Positions 8,757 to 16,938 of a stretch of 64,000 nucleotides of DNA are shown piece by piece. How positions within the stretch are numbered: position 1 is the first letter of the stretch; the number at the start of each line of letters is the position of its first letter. The stretch is taken from contig JAIMKW010000005.1 of the NCBI GenBank assembly GCA_020692215.1, positions 124,001 through 188,000 on the forward strand. The letters run 5' to 3'. The position numbers and the translations under genes are program-made. Source of the DNA: Sandarakinorhabdus sp. (lineage in GTDB: Bacteria > Pseudomonadota > Alphaproteobacteria > Sphingomonadales > Sphingomonadaceae). A model generated the notes under the pieces. It saw only the letters and a program-made list of their open reading frames with translations, did not search any database and was not told the origin of the DNA.

Positions 8757-9817
8757 TGCAGGAGGGTTCCTGCCGGGGCGCCCTGGGGCCGACCGGCGGC
8801 TGGCCGGGCGCGGCCGGCCATTGCGGCGAGCTTGTAGCGCAGGGTGCGTTCGGAAATGCCGAGACGGCGGGCGGCGGCGCCCTTGCGGCCGCCACTTTGT
8901 GCGAGCGCTGTCCGGATGACATCGGCCTCATGGATTCGCAGCGTATCGGGGAGAGGTTCGGCTGGTGCTTGCGTTTGGGGTGCCGGAGTGCCTTGCGAGC
9001 TGTCGAGCATGATGTGGTTCGCATCGATCGGCGCATCGCCAGCCAGGATGCGGGCGCGTTCGAGGACATTCGCCAGTTCGCGGACATTGCCGGGCCAGGG
9101 GTGGCTCTGGAGAAGGGTGAGGGCGGCTTCCGTGACGGGGACAGCAGGCGCACCGAGACGGGCAAGCAGGGCTGCAGCGAGCGGCAGGATATCGAGCGGG
9201 CGGGCAGAGAGCGGGGGCAGTGCAATGGGGAAGACCGCGAGGCGCCAGTGGAGATCTGCCCGGAAGCGGCCGGCCGCGACCTCGGCGGGAAGATCGCGGT
9301 TGGTGGCAGCAAGGATGCGGACATCGACTGCGACCGGCGCGGTTGCACCAAGCGGCAGGACTTCGCGCTGTTCCACGGCGCGCAGCAGCTTGGACTGAAG
9401 GGCCAGCGGCAGTTCGCCGAGTTCATCGAGGAAGAGTGTGCCGCCCGAGGCCGTGCGGAACAGGCCCGGTGCGTCTGTCAGCGCGCCGGTGAAGGCGCCG
9501 CGTTCGTGCCCGAACAGCAGGGCTTCGAGCATGGCTTCGGGCAGGGCTGCGCAATTCAGGGCGACGAACGGGCCGGAAGCGCGGCGGCTGGACGCGTGGA
9601 TGTGGCGCGCCATCACCTCTTTTCCGGTGCCGGAAGGGCCGGTGATGAGGATGGTGGTTTCTGTTCCTGCCGCGCGGGCGGCGAGGGCAAAGAGGCTTGC
9701 GGTGGCCGGATCGGCTGCGATGGGGCCTGGCTGCGCTTGCGCGGATTGCCAGTGCCGGAAGGTGCTGCTGAGCGGGCCGGGGCTGGGCGCTTCTGCCATG
9801 TTCGTTTTGTTGTGCAC
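8753..9817 (-). CDS. FlbD-like sigma-54-dependent activator without receiver domain
   Basis: This 354-residue protein is a bacterial enhancer-binding protein, an AAA+ ATPase that opens sigma-54 promoters. It shows Walker A GPSGTGKE (residues 60-67), the sigma-54 contact loop GAFTGA (107-112), Walker B GGTLFLDE (125-132), the WPGNVREL sensor II segment, and a C-terminal Fis-type helix-turn-helix (KGAAARRLGISERTLRYKL). Caulobacter FlbD and most relatives carry an N-terminal receiver domain; here only about 40 residues precede the AAA+ core. I chose the GTG at 9817 because a GGGGGAGG ribosome site lies six bases upstream; ATG at 9799 is the alternative. A sigma-54 promoter and paired inverted repeats upstream suggest that it drives its own operon. 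Confidence 0.92.
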   Translation of the reverse strand: MHNKTNMAEAPSPGPLSSTFRHWQSAQAQPGPIAADPATASLFALAARAAGTETTILITGPSGTGKEVMARHIHASSRRASGPFVALNCAALPEAMLEALLFGHERGAFTGALTDAPGLFRTASGGTLFLDELGELPLALQSKLLRAVEQREVLPLGATAPVAVDVRILAATNRDLPAEVAAGRFRADLHWRLAVFPIALPPLSARPLDILPLAAALLARLGAPAVPVTEAALTLLQSHPWPGNVRELANVLERARILAGDAPIDANHIMLDSSQGTPAPQTQAPAEPLPDTLRIHEADVIRTALAQSGGRKGAAARRLGISERTLRYKLAAMAGRARPAAGRPQGAPAGTLLQ

Positions 9818-9900
9818 TGCATGCCTCCCCCGCTGATCGTGGAGCGTTTGTTGAGAGCGCCCGGCAAGGTTTTCGGCTGCCGGCCGTTCAGGGGGGTTGG

Positions 9901-9916
9901 AGCAAGAGCCGTGCCA
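9901..9916 (-). promoter_or_regulatory. Sigma-54 (RpoN) promoter of the flagellar operon
   Basis: Read on the minus strand, positions 9916 to 9901 are TGGCACGGCTCTTGCT. This matches the sigma-54 consensus TGGCACG-N4-TTGCW at every fixed position, with GG and GC spaced correctly. It lies about 85 bp upstream of the activator start codon, giving a transcript start near 9890 and a leader of about 70 bases. The first gene downstream is itself a sigma-54 activator, which supports function. Confidence 0.9.
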
Positions 9917-9958
9917 AATGGGCCACCCTAGGGGGAGCGGGGTGTGGGCAGCAGGGGG

Positions 9959-10007
9959 GCGTCAGGTTTCTGGCGGTTGGGGGATGTGGGCGTCAAATAT
10001 CTGACGC
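9959..10007. promoter_or_regulatory. Paired inverted repeats, likely enhancer sites for the flagellar activator
   Basis: Two similar dyads lie upstream of the sigma-54 promoter. The one at 9990-10007 is GCGTCA-AATATC-TGACGC with perfect arms; the one at 9959-9976 is GCGTCA-GGTTTC-TGGCGG with nearly perfect arms. Their starts are 31 bp apart, about three helical turns, and they lie roughly 45-90 bp upstream of the -24 element, a usual place for enhancer-binding-protein sites. The far copy ends just before the arfB stop codon. Binding by the FlbD-like protein is inferred. Confidence 0.7.
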
Positions 10008-10015
10008 TGCCCAAT

Positions 10016-10444
10016 TCAATCCGGGGTCGGGCGTCCGCGGCCGGATTTCACGCTGCTGCGGCGCTTCTTGCTGTCGAGCCGGCGCAGCTTGGCCCCAAGC
10101 CCCGGCCGGGTGGGGCGGCGGGCCTTGGGTGCGACAGAGGCTTCGGCCAGCAGCTCGACCAGCCGGCCCAGCGCATCGCGGCGATTGGCAAGCTGGGTAC
10201 GGAACCGCTCGGCCTGGATTACGATCACGCCCTCGTCGGTAAGGCGGCTGCCGGCGAGCCGGGCGGCGCGCTGCTTGAGGCCGGGGGGTAGCGAGGGCGA
10301 GGATGCGAGATCGAAGCGGAGTTCGACCGCTGTCGACACCTTGTTGACATTCTGCCCGCCCGGGCCCGATGCGCGCACGAAGCGGAGCCCGATCTCGTCC
10401 TCGTGAATGGCGACGCCCGGGGCGATGCGGATCAGTCGGTCCAT
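10016..10444 (-). CDS. arfB: Ribosome-rescue peptidyl-tRNA hydrolase ArfB
   Basis: ArfB (YaeJ) enters the A site of stalled ribosomes and releases the nascent chain by hydrolysing peptidyl-tRNA. The 142-residue protein has the release-factor catalytic GGQ at residues 29-31 within ASGPGGQNVNKVST, and the lysine/arginine-rich C-terminal tail (SKKRRSSVKSGRGR) that lies in the mRNA channel. Length is normal for ArfB and too short for RF1 or RF2. It overlaps the upstream efflux gene by 13 bp, so the two are co-transcribed. Confidence 0.95.
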   Translation of the reverse strand: MDRLIRIAPGVAIHEDEIGLRFVRASGPGGQNVNKVSTAVELRFDLASSPSLPPGLKQRAARLAGSRLTDEGVIVIQAERFRTQLANRRDALGRLVELLAEASVAPKARRPTRPGLGAKLRRLDSKKRRSSVKSGRGRPTPD

Positions 10445-11637
10445 TGGCCGATCCCGGCGATGCGGTAGAAGGCGATTGCCGATCCTGCGAAGCCGGCTGC
10501 CATGCCGGCTGCCATGGCGGTGGGGCCCTGGGCCGCGAACGGCGCGGTGATCGCGCTGGCGGCTGCCCCGAACGCGAACGAGCCGGCTCCGATGAGGGCC
10601 GAGATGGCGCCCGCGCGCACGGGCATGGCGCCCAATGCCAGCGCAGACGTGTTGCCGCCGACGAAACCGAAGCTGCCGAGCGCCAGGAAAAGCAGAACCA
10701 TGGTGATCGGCATGGTTGCAAGGCCCGCGGCCGCAAGCGCGAGAAGAACAAGGGAAAAGCCCAGAGCCGCGAGGATGGCGATGCGCGCGACATGGGCGGG
10801 TGACGCACGCTTCAAAGCCGCGCGGTTGAGCTGGGTGGCGATGATGAGGCCGCCGGCGTTTACGGCAAAAATCCAGCCGAACGCCGCTGGAGACTGGCCA
10901 TGGTAGCCCATGAACAGCGCGGGCGATGCGGCAATGTAGGTGAAAAGGGCGGCCCCGTTGAGTGCGCCGGCCAGCACGAAACCCAGCACATGGCGGTTTC
11001 CAAGGGCTGCGCGATAGCTTTGGAGGGTGGATTCGCTGGCGGCCTGGGTTGCAGTGGCGGCAGAGCGGCTTTCGGTGAGGCCAAACAGGACTGCGAGGCC
11101 GGACACGATGCCGAAGAGCGCGAGGACAAGGAAGATCGACTGCCAGCCAAAGGTGGAGAGCAGGACGGCGCCGAGGCTGGGGGCGAGCATGGGCGCGATG
11201 CTTAGCACCAGGAACATCAGGCTGAAGAGGCGGGCGGATTCGGTGGTATCGAACCGGTCGCGGACAACGGCGCGCGCAATCACCACCCCGGCGCAGGCCC
11301 CGATCGCCTGGATGAACCGGCCGACGGCCATGAGTTCGATGGTGGGGGCGAGCATGATGGCGAGTGAGGCAAGCGTGTAGATGGCAGCGCCAGCGATGAG
11401 GGGCGGCTTTCGGCCCACCCTGTCGGACAGGGGGCCGAAGCCAAGCTGGCCGAGCGCCATGCCGAGAAAGAAGGCTGACATGGTGATCTGTGCGGCCGCG
11501 ACGGGCGCACCGAAATGGCCGGCGATGGCGGGAAGCGCGGGCAGATAGAGATCGATGGAGATGGCGCCGAAGGCCGTGAGCGCACCCAGCAGAAGGATGA
11601 GCCCGATGGAAGGGCGCTGTGCGGTTGTGGCGTGCAT
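10432..11637 (-). CDS. Bcr/CflA-family multidrug efflux MFS transporter
   Basis: A major facilitator superfamily pump of about 400 residues with some twelve hydrophobic segments. The start of the first helix (DLYLPALPAIAGHF) and the loop 2-3 signature GPLSDRVGRKPPL are typical of the Bcr/CflA drug-resistance subfamily, as is FIQAIGACAGVVIARAVVRD in helix 4. It probably exports amphipathic drugs by proton antiport in the inner membrane; the substrate cannot be told. The ATG at 11637 is preferred over one 36 bases upstream because it gives the normal short N-terminus. Its 3' end overlaps arfB. Confidence 0.88.
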   Translation of the reverse strand: MHATTAQRPSIGLILLLGALTAFGAISIDLYLPALPAIAGHFGAPVAAAQITMSAFFLGMALGQLGFGPLSDRVGRKPPLIAGAAIYTLASLAIMLAPTIELMAVGRFIQAIGACAGVVIARAVVRDRFDTTESARLFSLMFLVLSIAPMLAPSLGAVLLSTFGWQSIFLVLALFGIVSGLAVLFGLTESRSAATATQAASESTLQSYRAALGNRHVLGFVLAGALNGAALFTYIAASPALFMGYHGQSPAAFGWIFAVNAGGLIIATQLNRAALKRASPAHVARIAILAALGFSLVLLALAAAGLATMPITMVLLFLALGSFGFVGGNTSALALGAMPVRAGAISALIGAGSFAFGAAASAITAPFAAQGPTAMAAGMAAGFAGSAIAFYRIAGIGQWTD

Positions 11638-11746
11638 TGCGCGGCGACTAGCACGGACTTGGGTGCTTGGCACCCGGCCATGTGCGGGCTAACGGGGCAG
11701 CCGCTAGCACCGGCGGGGCCCGGTGCGCGGCATTGGGGATAGATCC

Positions 11747-12265
11747 ATGGTTGGCGCAGAACATCGAACCGATCCGCCCGCGCGGGACCAGCGCCTGAAG
11801 GTGCTCGCCATGTCGTCGACCGGGGGGCATTGGGTGCAGCTGCTGCGGCTGGCGCCGGCCTGGGATGGGTGCGACGTGACCTATGCGACAGCGACGGGGG
11901 ATTTCCGCGAACGGGTGGCCGAGCTTGCAGTTCGGCGGGGCCAGCCGGCGCCGGGCTATGCGGTGTTCACCGATGCGAACCGCTGGCAGAAGGCAAAGCT
12001 GGTGCGCCAGCTGCTGGAAGTGGCGCTGATCCTGCTGAAGGTGCGGCCGGATGTGATCATCACCACCGGGGCATCGGCAGGCTATTTCGCGATCAGGCTG
12101 GGCAAGCTGATGGGTGCGCGCTGCTGCTGGCTTGACAGCATCGCCAATGCCGAGGAGCTTTCGCTTTCAGGCCGGAAGGCCGGGCCGCATGCTGACCTGT
12201 TCCTGACGCAGTGGCCCGAGCTGGCGCGGCCCGAAGGGCCGCATTTCCGCGGGGCCGTGCTGTGA
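11747..12265 (+). CDS. PssD/Alg14-like glycosyltransferase subunit
   Basis: This protein of about 172 residues resembles PssD and eukaryotic Alg14, the membrane-anchoring acceptor-binding half of a two-subunit GT28-type glycosyltransferase. Visible family features are the N-terminal VLAMSSTGGHWVQLLRL glycine-rich loop, the RQLLEVALILLKVRPDVIITTGASAGYFAIRLGKLMGARCCWLDSIANAEELSLSGRKAG core, and the short length. The partner subunit follows with a GTGA overlap. In rhizobia the pair adds a glucuronosyl residue to exopolysaccharide; the sugar used here is unknown. The start could also be the ATG at 11723. Confidence 0.85.
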   Translation: MVGAEHRTDPPARDQRLKVLAMSSTGGHWVQLLRLAPAWDGCDVTYATATGDFRERVAELAVRRGQPAPGYAVFTDANRWQKAKLVRQLLEVALILLKVRPDVIITTGASAGYFAIRLGKLMGARCCWLDSIANAEELSLSGRKAGPHADLFLTQWPELARPEGPHFRGAVL

Positions 12266-12756
12266 TCTTCCTGACGATTGGAACTCAGGAGCCGTTCGAC
12301 CGGCTTGTGAAGGCGGTGGACGACTGGGCGGCCGCGCACGATGTGCCGGTGTTCGGCCAGCTTGGCGCGCTGAAGCCGGAAAGCCACCGGCCGGCCCATT
12401 TCGCCTGGGAGCAGTTCATCAGCGCGGATGTTTATCAGGAGAAGCTGCAAGCCTGCCGTTTGCTGGTGGCGCATGCGGGGATGGGTTCCATCATTTCGGC
12501 GCTGACCTGGGGCAAGCCTGTTCTGATCATGCCGCGCCGGGCATCGCTGGGCGAGCACCGCAACGAGCATCAGCTGGCGACGGCCGAGAAATTCCGCCAC
12601 CGGCCGGGCGTGCATGTGGCCTGGGAGGCCGCTGACGTGGGCGGAATGATCGACCGGCTTTTGCAGGCGGACACGGCGGCGGCGCAAGGCGGGCTTTCGC
12701 CCGAGGCGTCGCCCGAGCTGATTGCGGCCTTGCGGGGCTTCATCCAAGCGCGGTGA
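12262..12756 (+). CDS. PssE/Alg13-like glycosyltransferase catalytic subunit
   Basis: This 164-residue protein is the Alg13/PssE-type partner that binds the nucleotide sugar. It begins VIFLTIGTQEPFDRLVKAVDDWA, the canonical Alg13 opening, and has the sugar-nucleotide pocket VAHAGMGSIISALTWGKPVLIMPRRASLGEHRNEHQ. The GTG start at 12262 overlaps the preceding stop codon (GTGA), giving tight coupling that suits a heterodimeric enzyme. No other polysaccharide gene lies next to it except a deacetylase about 7 kb away. Confidence 0.88.
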   Translation: MIFLTIGTQEPFDRLVKAVDDWAAAHDVPVFGQLGALKPESHRPAHFAWEQFISADVYQEKLQACRLLVAHAGMGSIISALTWGKPVLIMPRRASLGEHRNEHQLATAEKFRHRPGVHVAWEAADVGGMIDRLLQADTAAAQGGLSPEASPELIAALRGFIQAR

Positions 12757-12889
12757 CGGCGCCGCGGCTGACCGTCTCAGCCGGGGTTGGGTGCTGTTCA
12801 GCAGGCGTTGGGTCGTGCTAGGGCGCTGATCCATGTTGCAACGCACATCGGATGCTGAGGACCGGGGTTCCGGGAAGCGGGGGCGGTTC

Positions 12890-15088
12890 ATGCCGTCGCG
12901 CCGGGGGTTCCTGATCGGAACCGGCGCTGCTGTCGGGCTGGTTGTGGGCTATGCCCTGTGGCCACGGCGCTGGCCCAATGCCTGGACGGCGGCCGAAGGG
13001 GAGACGCTGCTGGGGCCGTGGGTGAAGATTGCGGCCGACGGGCAGGTGACAGTGGCCGTTCCGCAGGCTGAAATGGGGCAGGGCATCTATTCCGGATTTG
13101 CGCAGATCGTCGCGGACGAGCTGGGCGCAGACTGGCGGATGATGGCCGTGGAGCCGGCACCCTGGCACCCGGCCTATGCGCATGTGGGGCTGGCGCGTGA
13201 GGGCACGGCCGGATTGCCGCCCATGGTGCGGGATCTTGCAGCGCGGGCCGGTGAGGAAGTGATCCGGCGGCTGAACCTGCACATGACGGGCGGCAGTACC
13301 TCTGTGAAGGGCTATCATGATCTGTTGCGCCAAGCAGCGGCCGAAGCGCGGGCACGGCTGGTGGCGGCTGCTGCGCGCGAATGGCGGGTTTCGGCCGCAA
13401 ATGTCGATACGGCCAATGGGTTCGTGATCTACAAGGCGAACCGGATGGCGTTTGCGCAGGCCGTGGCGCTGGTCGACCCGGATGCGGAACCGCCCGCGCC
13501 GGTGTTGCGCGCGGTGGATGCGAGGCCGCTGGAAGGCCGCGTGCTGCCGCGGATCGACCTGCCGCCCAAGGTGGACGGCTCTGCCCGGTTCGGCGCCGAT
13601 GTCCGGGTGCCGGGCATGCTGTATGCCGCGATTCGACAAGGCCCGGTGGGCGACAGCAAACTGGTGAGCGCGGCAGCGCCCGCCGATGTTCGCATGGTGA
13701 AGGGCGCGAACTGGGTGGCTGTTGTGGCGCCGACGACATGGGAAGCCAAGCGCGGGCTGGGTGCGGTGAAGGCGAGCTTTTCGACCAATGGCCGCAAGGC
13801 CGGGCCGTGGATCGAGCAGGCGCTGGCGAAGGCTGCAAGCGGGACGGATGGCGGCAAGGCCGTGGCCGAGGATGGTGATTTGGATGGGGCGCTGGGTGCA
13901 AGCCCGATTGTGGCCGACTATGCCCTGCCGTTTTTGGCGCATGCCTGCATGGAGCCGATGACGGCGACAGCCCGGGTTGCCGGCGGACAGGCCGAGATCT
14001 GGGCGCCCGTGCAATCGCTGACTCTGGCGCACTGGGCGGTGGCCGAGGCGCTGGGGCTGGAGACGGACGATGTGATCGTCCACCCGACACTGCTGGGCGG
14101 CGGGTTCGGGCGCAAGGCGGAAACCGATTGCCTGGTGCAGGCAGCCCTGATTGCAAAGGAGGTTGGAAAGCCGGTGCAGCTGATCTGGAGCCGGGAGGAG
14201 GATTTCGGTTCCGACAAGTTCCGGCCGCCGGTGCATGCACGGATGCGCGGCTCGATTTCGGCCGAGCGCGGGATTGCTGCCTGGGATGCGCGGATCGCGG
14301 TGCCATCGGTTGGCGACAGTTTCATGGGCCGCAACATGCCGCGCCTTGCATCGGACGAAGACAAGCCCAATGCGGCAGCGATCGAGGGGGCAGAGGCCAT
14401 CCCTTATGCCGTCGGCGCGTTCCGGGCTGTGCATGTGCCGGTGCCGCAGCCGGTGCCGCTGGGATATTGGCGATCGGTCGGGCACAGTTTCTCGGCGTTT
14501 CTGGTGGAGAGTTTTGTCGATGAGCTGGCAGCGGCGGCCCTGACCGACCCGCTGGAATTCCGGCTGCGGTTGCTGGCGGACAAGCCGCGCCATGCCGCTG
14601 TGCTGAAAGCTGCGGCCGAGGCTGGCCGGTGGGGCGAAGCCGTGCCTGCGGGCTTCGGGCGCGGGATTGCCGTGCACGAGAGCTTCGGATCCATTGTGGC
14701 CATCGTGATTGAAGCCGGTGTTGTCGGCGGGGCCGTTCGGGTAAGCGAAGTGGTGTCTGCCATCGATTGCGGGCGGGCGATCGCCCCGGATTCGGTTCGT
14801 GCGCAGCTGGAAGGGGCCGCGATGATGGGGCTTTCGGCTGCGCTGGGCGAGGCTGTGACCTTTGCCGAGGGTGAGGCGGTGCAACGCAATTTCGATGGCT
14901 ATTCCGTGCTGCGGCTGGCCGATGCTCCGGTGCGGTTGGCCACTGTTATCGTGAACAGCGGCGCGCCGCTGGGGGGTGTCGGCGAGCCCGGCCTTCCGCC
15001 TGTGGCACCAGCGCTTGCCAACGCGCTGTACAAGGCAACGGGCACGCGGGCCAGAAGCCTGCCGCTTGGCCAGACCTATTCGGCCTGA
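12890..15088 (+). CDS. Molybdopterin-dependent dehydrogenase, IorB-type large subunit
   Basis: A 732-residue protein of the xanthine oxidase family, most like isoquinoline 1-oxidoreductase beta subunit. It starts with a twin-arginine type segment (SRRGFLIG) and a hydrophobic stretch near residues 8-24, so it is probably exported or membrane-bound. It has VPQAEMGQGIYSGFAQIVADEL, the cofactor loop LLGGGFGRKAE, and the C-terminal GVGEPG with the likely catalytic glutamate. A 2Fe-2S small subunit normally sits next to such genes, but none is here. The frame also allows a start at 12833; I prefer 12890 because it puts the Tat motif at the N-terminus. Substrate unknown. Confidence 0.85.
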   Translation: MPSRRGFLIGTGAAVGLVVGYALWPRRWPNAWTAAEGETLLGPWVKIAADGQVTVAVPQAEMGQGIYSGFAQIVADELGADWRMMAVEPAPWHPAYAHVGLAREGTAGLPPMVRDLAARAGEEVIRRLNLHMTGGSTSVKGYHDLLRQAAAEARARLVAAAAREWRVSAANVDTANGFVIYKANRMAFAQAVALVDPDAEPPAPVLRAVDARPLEGRVLPRIDLPPKVDGSARFGADVRVPGMLYAAIRQGPVGDSKLVSAAAPADVRMVKGANWVAVVAPTTWEAKRGLGAVKASFSTNGRKAGPWIEQALAKAASGTDGGKAVAEDGDLDGALGASPIVADYALPFLAHACMEPMTATARVAGGQAEIWAPVQSLTLAHWAVAEALGLETDDVIVHPTLLGGGFGRKAETDCLVQAALIAKEVGKPVQLIWSREEDFGSDKFRPPVHARMRGSISAERGIAAWDARIAVPSVGDSFMGRNMPRLASDEDKPNAAAIEGAEAIPYAVGAFRAVHVPVPQPVPLGYWRSVGHSFSAFLVESFVDELAAAALTDPLEFRLRLLADKPRHAAVLKAAAEAGRWGEAVPAGFGRGIAVHESFGSIVAIVIEAGVVGGAVRVSEVVSAIDCGRAIAPDSVRAQLEGAAMMGLSAALGEAVTFAEGEAVQRNFDGYSVLRLADAPVRLATVIVNSGAPLGGVGEPGLPPVAPALANALYKATGTRARSLPLGQTYSA

Positions 15089-15089
15089 C

Positions 15090-16103
15090 ATGGTGCTTCC
15101 GGTGGATCATCCGCCCGTAAGAACGGGCAAGGTCGGGCTGTTGCTTGTGAACCTGGGGTCGCCCGATGCGCCCGAGGTGCCGGCGGTGCGGCGCTATCTG
15201 GAGCAGTTTCTATCCGATCAGCGGGTGGTCGAGATTCCGGCCTTTCTGTGGCAGCCCTTGCTGCGCCTCGTCATCCTGAACACGCGGCCCAAGACGACGG
15301 CCGCCAACTATGCGAAGATCTGGGATCAGGCAGCGAATGACAGCCCCTTGCGGGTGATCACCAGGGCGCAGGCGGAGGGGCTGCGGCATGCGTTCGGCCC
15401 CGATGTGATTGTCGATTTTGCGATGCGCTATGGGCACCCTGCGATTGAGGCGCGGCTTCTGGCGCTGAAGGAGCTGGGCTGCGATCGGATCTGCATTGCG
15501 CCGCTCTATCCGCAATATTCCGGGGCCACGACGGGGAGCGTGCTGGACGAGGTTTTCCGGGTGATGTCGGGCATGCGCTGGATGCCGGCCTTGCGGACCA
15601 TGCCGCCCTATCATGACCATCCGGCGCATATCGCGGCGTTGAAGGCATCGCTGGAAAAGTCGCTGGCCCGGCTTTCGTTCGCACCCGAGCGGATTGTGCT
15701 GAGCTTTCACGGGATGCCGCGCCGCACGCTGGACATGGGCGACCCTTACCATTGCCAGTGCCAGAAGACGGCGCGGTTGCTGCGCGAGGCGATGGGCTGG
15801 GATGCCGAGCGCATGCCGATTGCCTTCCAGTCGCTGTTCGGGCGGGCCGAGTGGCTGAAGCCCTATACCCAGCCGCTGCTGGAGCGCATGGCGCAGGCAG
15901 GCGTGAAGAAGGTGGCCGTGCTGATGCCCGGCTTTTCGGCGGACTGCATCGAGACGCTGGAAGAAATTGCCGAGGAAGCGCGCGACGCCTTTCTGGAGCA
16001 TGGCGGGACGGATTATGCAGCGCTGCCCTGCCTGAACGCATCGGATGAAGGGATGGCGATGCTGCGCAGCATCATCGGGGAATCGCTGGCCGGCTGGGCG
16101 TGA
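15090..16103 (+). CDS. hemH: Ferrochelatase
   Basis: Ferrochelatase inserts ferrous iron into protoporphyrin IX, the last step of heme synthesis. The 337-residue protein begins with GKVGLLLVNLGSPDAPEVPAVRRYLEQFLSDQRV, the family N-terminus, and includes SFHGMPRRTLDMGDPYHCQC with the conserved His in the active site and FQSLFGRAEWLKPYT. It has no C-terminal ferredoxin-like or membrane extension, as is usual in proteobacteria. It starts two bases after the dehydrogenase stop, so it is likely read on that transcript. Confidence 0.95.
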   Translation: MVLPVDHPPVRTGKVGLLLVNLGSPDAPEVPAVRRYLEQFLSDQRVVEIPAFLWQPLLRLVILNTRPKTTAANYAKIWDQAANDSPLRVITRAQAEGLRHAFGPDVIVDFAMRYGHPAIEARLLALKELGCDRICIAPLYPQYSGATTGSVLDEVFRVMSGMRWMPALRTMPPYHDHPAHIAALKASLEKSLARLSFAPERIVLSFHGMPRRTLDMGDPYHCQCQKTARLLREAMGWDAERMPIAFQSLFGRAEWLKPYTQPLLERMAQAGVKKVAVLMPGFSADCIETLEEIAEEARDAFLEHGGTDYAALPCLNASDEGMAMLRSIIGESLAGWA

Positions 16104-16165
16104 TTCTGCACCTTGCGGCCGTTCGGGGGCCCGGCTAGCTTGGCCGGACAACGAGGGAGAGATTG

Positions 16166-16888
16166 ATGGCGCATGTTGCACTTGTCACCGGTGGGACCCG
16201 GGGCATCGGGGAAGCGATCTGTGTGGCCTTGAAGGCGGCCGGGTTTACCGTTGCCGCCAACTATGTCGGATCGGATGATCGGGCGAACGCCTTTACCCAG
16301 AAGACCGGAATCCGGGCGTGGAAGTGGAATGTGGCCGACCATCAGGCGACACTGGACAGCGTTGCCGCGATCGAGGCGGAGCTTGGGCCGATCGACGTGG
16401 TGGTGAACAATGCCGGTATCACGCGCGACGGCACGCTTTTGAAGATGAGCTTCGAGGCCTGGAAAGAGGTTCTGGATGTGAACCTGGGCGGCTGTTTCAA
16501 CACGGCCAAGGCGACGTTTCCGGGCATGCGGCAGCGCGGCTGGGGCCGGATCGTGAACATCGGATCGATCAACGGGCAGGCCGGGCAATATGGGCAGGTG
16601 AACTATGCCGCCGCGAAATCCGGCATTCATGGTTTCACCAAGGCGCTGGCGCAGGAGGGGGCCAAGTTCGGAGTGACCGTGAACGCAATTGCGCCGGGCT
16701 ATATCGACACCGACATGGTGGCAGCGGTGCCACCGGAGGTTCTGGAGAAGATCGTCGCCAAGATTCCCGTTGGGCGGCTGGGGAAAGCCGAGGAGATTGC
16801 GCGGGCCGTTGCCTTCCTGTGTTCGGACGATGCCGGTTTCATCACGGGCAGCACGATGTCGGTCAACGGCGGCCAGCATATGTATTGA
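16166..16888 (+). CDS. phaB: Acetoacetyl-CoA reductase
   Basis: PhaB reduces acetoacetyl-CoA to (R)-3-hydroxybutyryl-CoA with NADPH, feeding polyhydroxybutyrate synthesis. The 240-residue short-chain dehydrogenase has the TGGTRGIG nucleotide loop at residues 8-15, the NNAG motif, the catalytic Ser in NIGSINGQAGQYGQVNYAAAK and the YxxxK pair in the same segment, a hallmark of PhaB rather than FabG. The C-terminus FITGSTMSVNGGQHMY is also PhaB-like. A good ribosome site (GAGGGAGAG) lies 6 bases before the ATG. No PHB synthase gene is next to it. Confidence 0.93.
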   Translation: MAHVALVTGGTRGIGEAICVALKAAGFTVAANYVGSDDRANAFTQKTGIRAWKWNVADHQATLDSVAAIEAELGPIDVVVNNAGITRDGTLLKMSFEAWKEVLDVNLGGCFNTAKATFPGMRQRGWGRIVNIGSINGQAGQYGQVNYAAAKSGIHGFTKALAQEGAKFGVTVNAIAPGYIDTDMVAAVPPEVLEKIVAKIPVGRLGKAEEIARAVAFLCSDDAGFITGSTMSVNGGQHMY

Positions 16889-16938
16889 AGGCGGCGGCCG
16901 GGATTTCGGCCGTCGGCCATCGATGCCGGGCACCCTTG

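Noticed and set aside
12818..15091. A 757-codon minus-strand frame opposite the molybdopterin dehydrogenase
   Set aside because: Low-complexity His/Arg/Pro-rich translation with no domain; the plus-strand gene has all family motifs.
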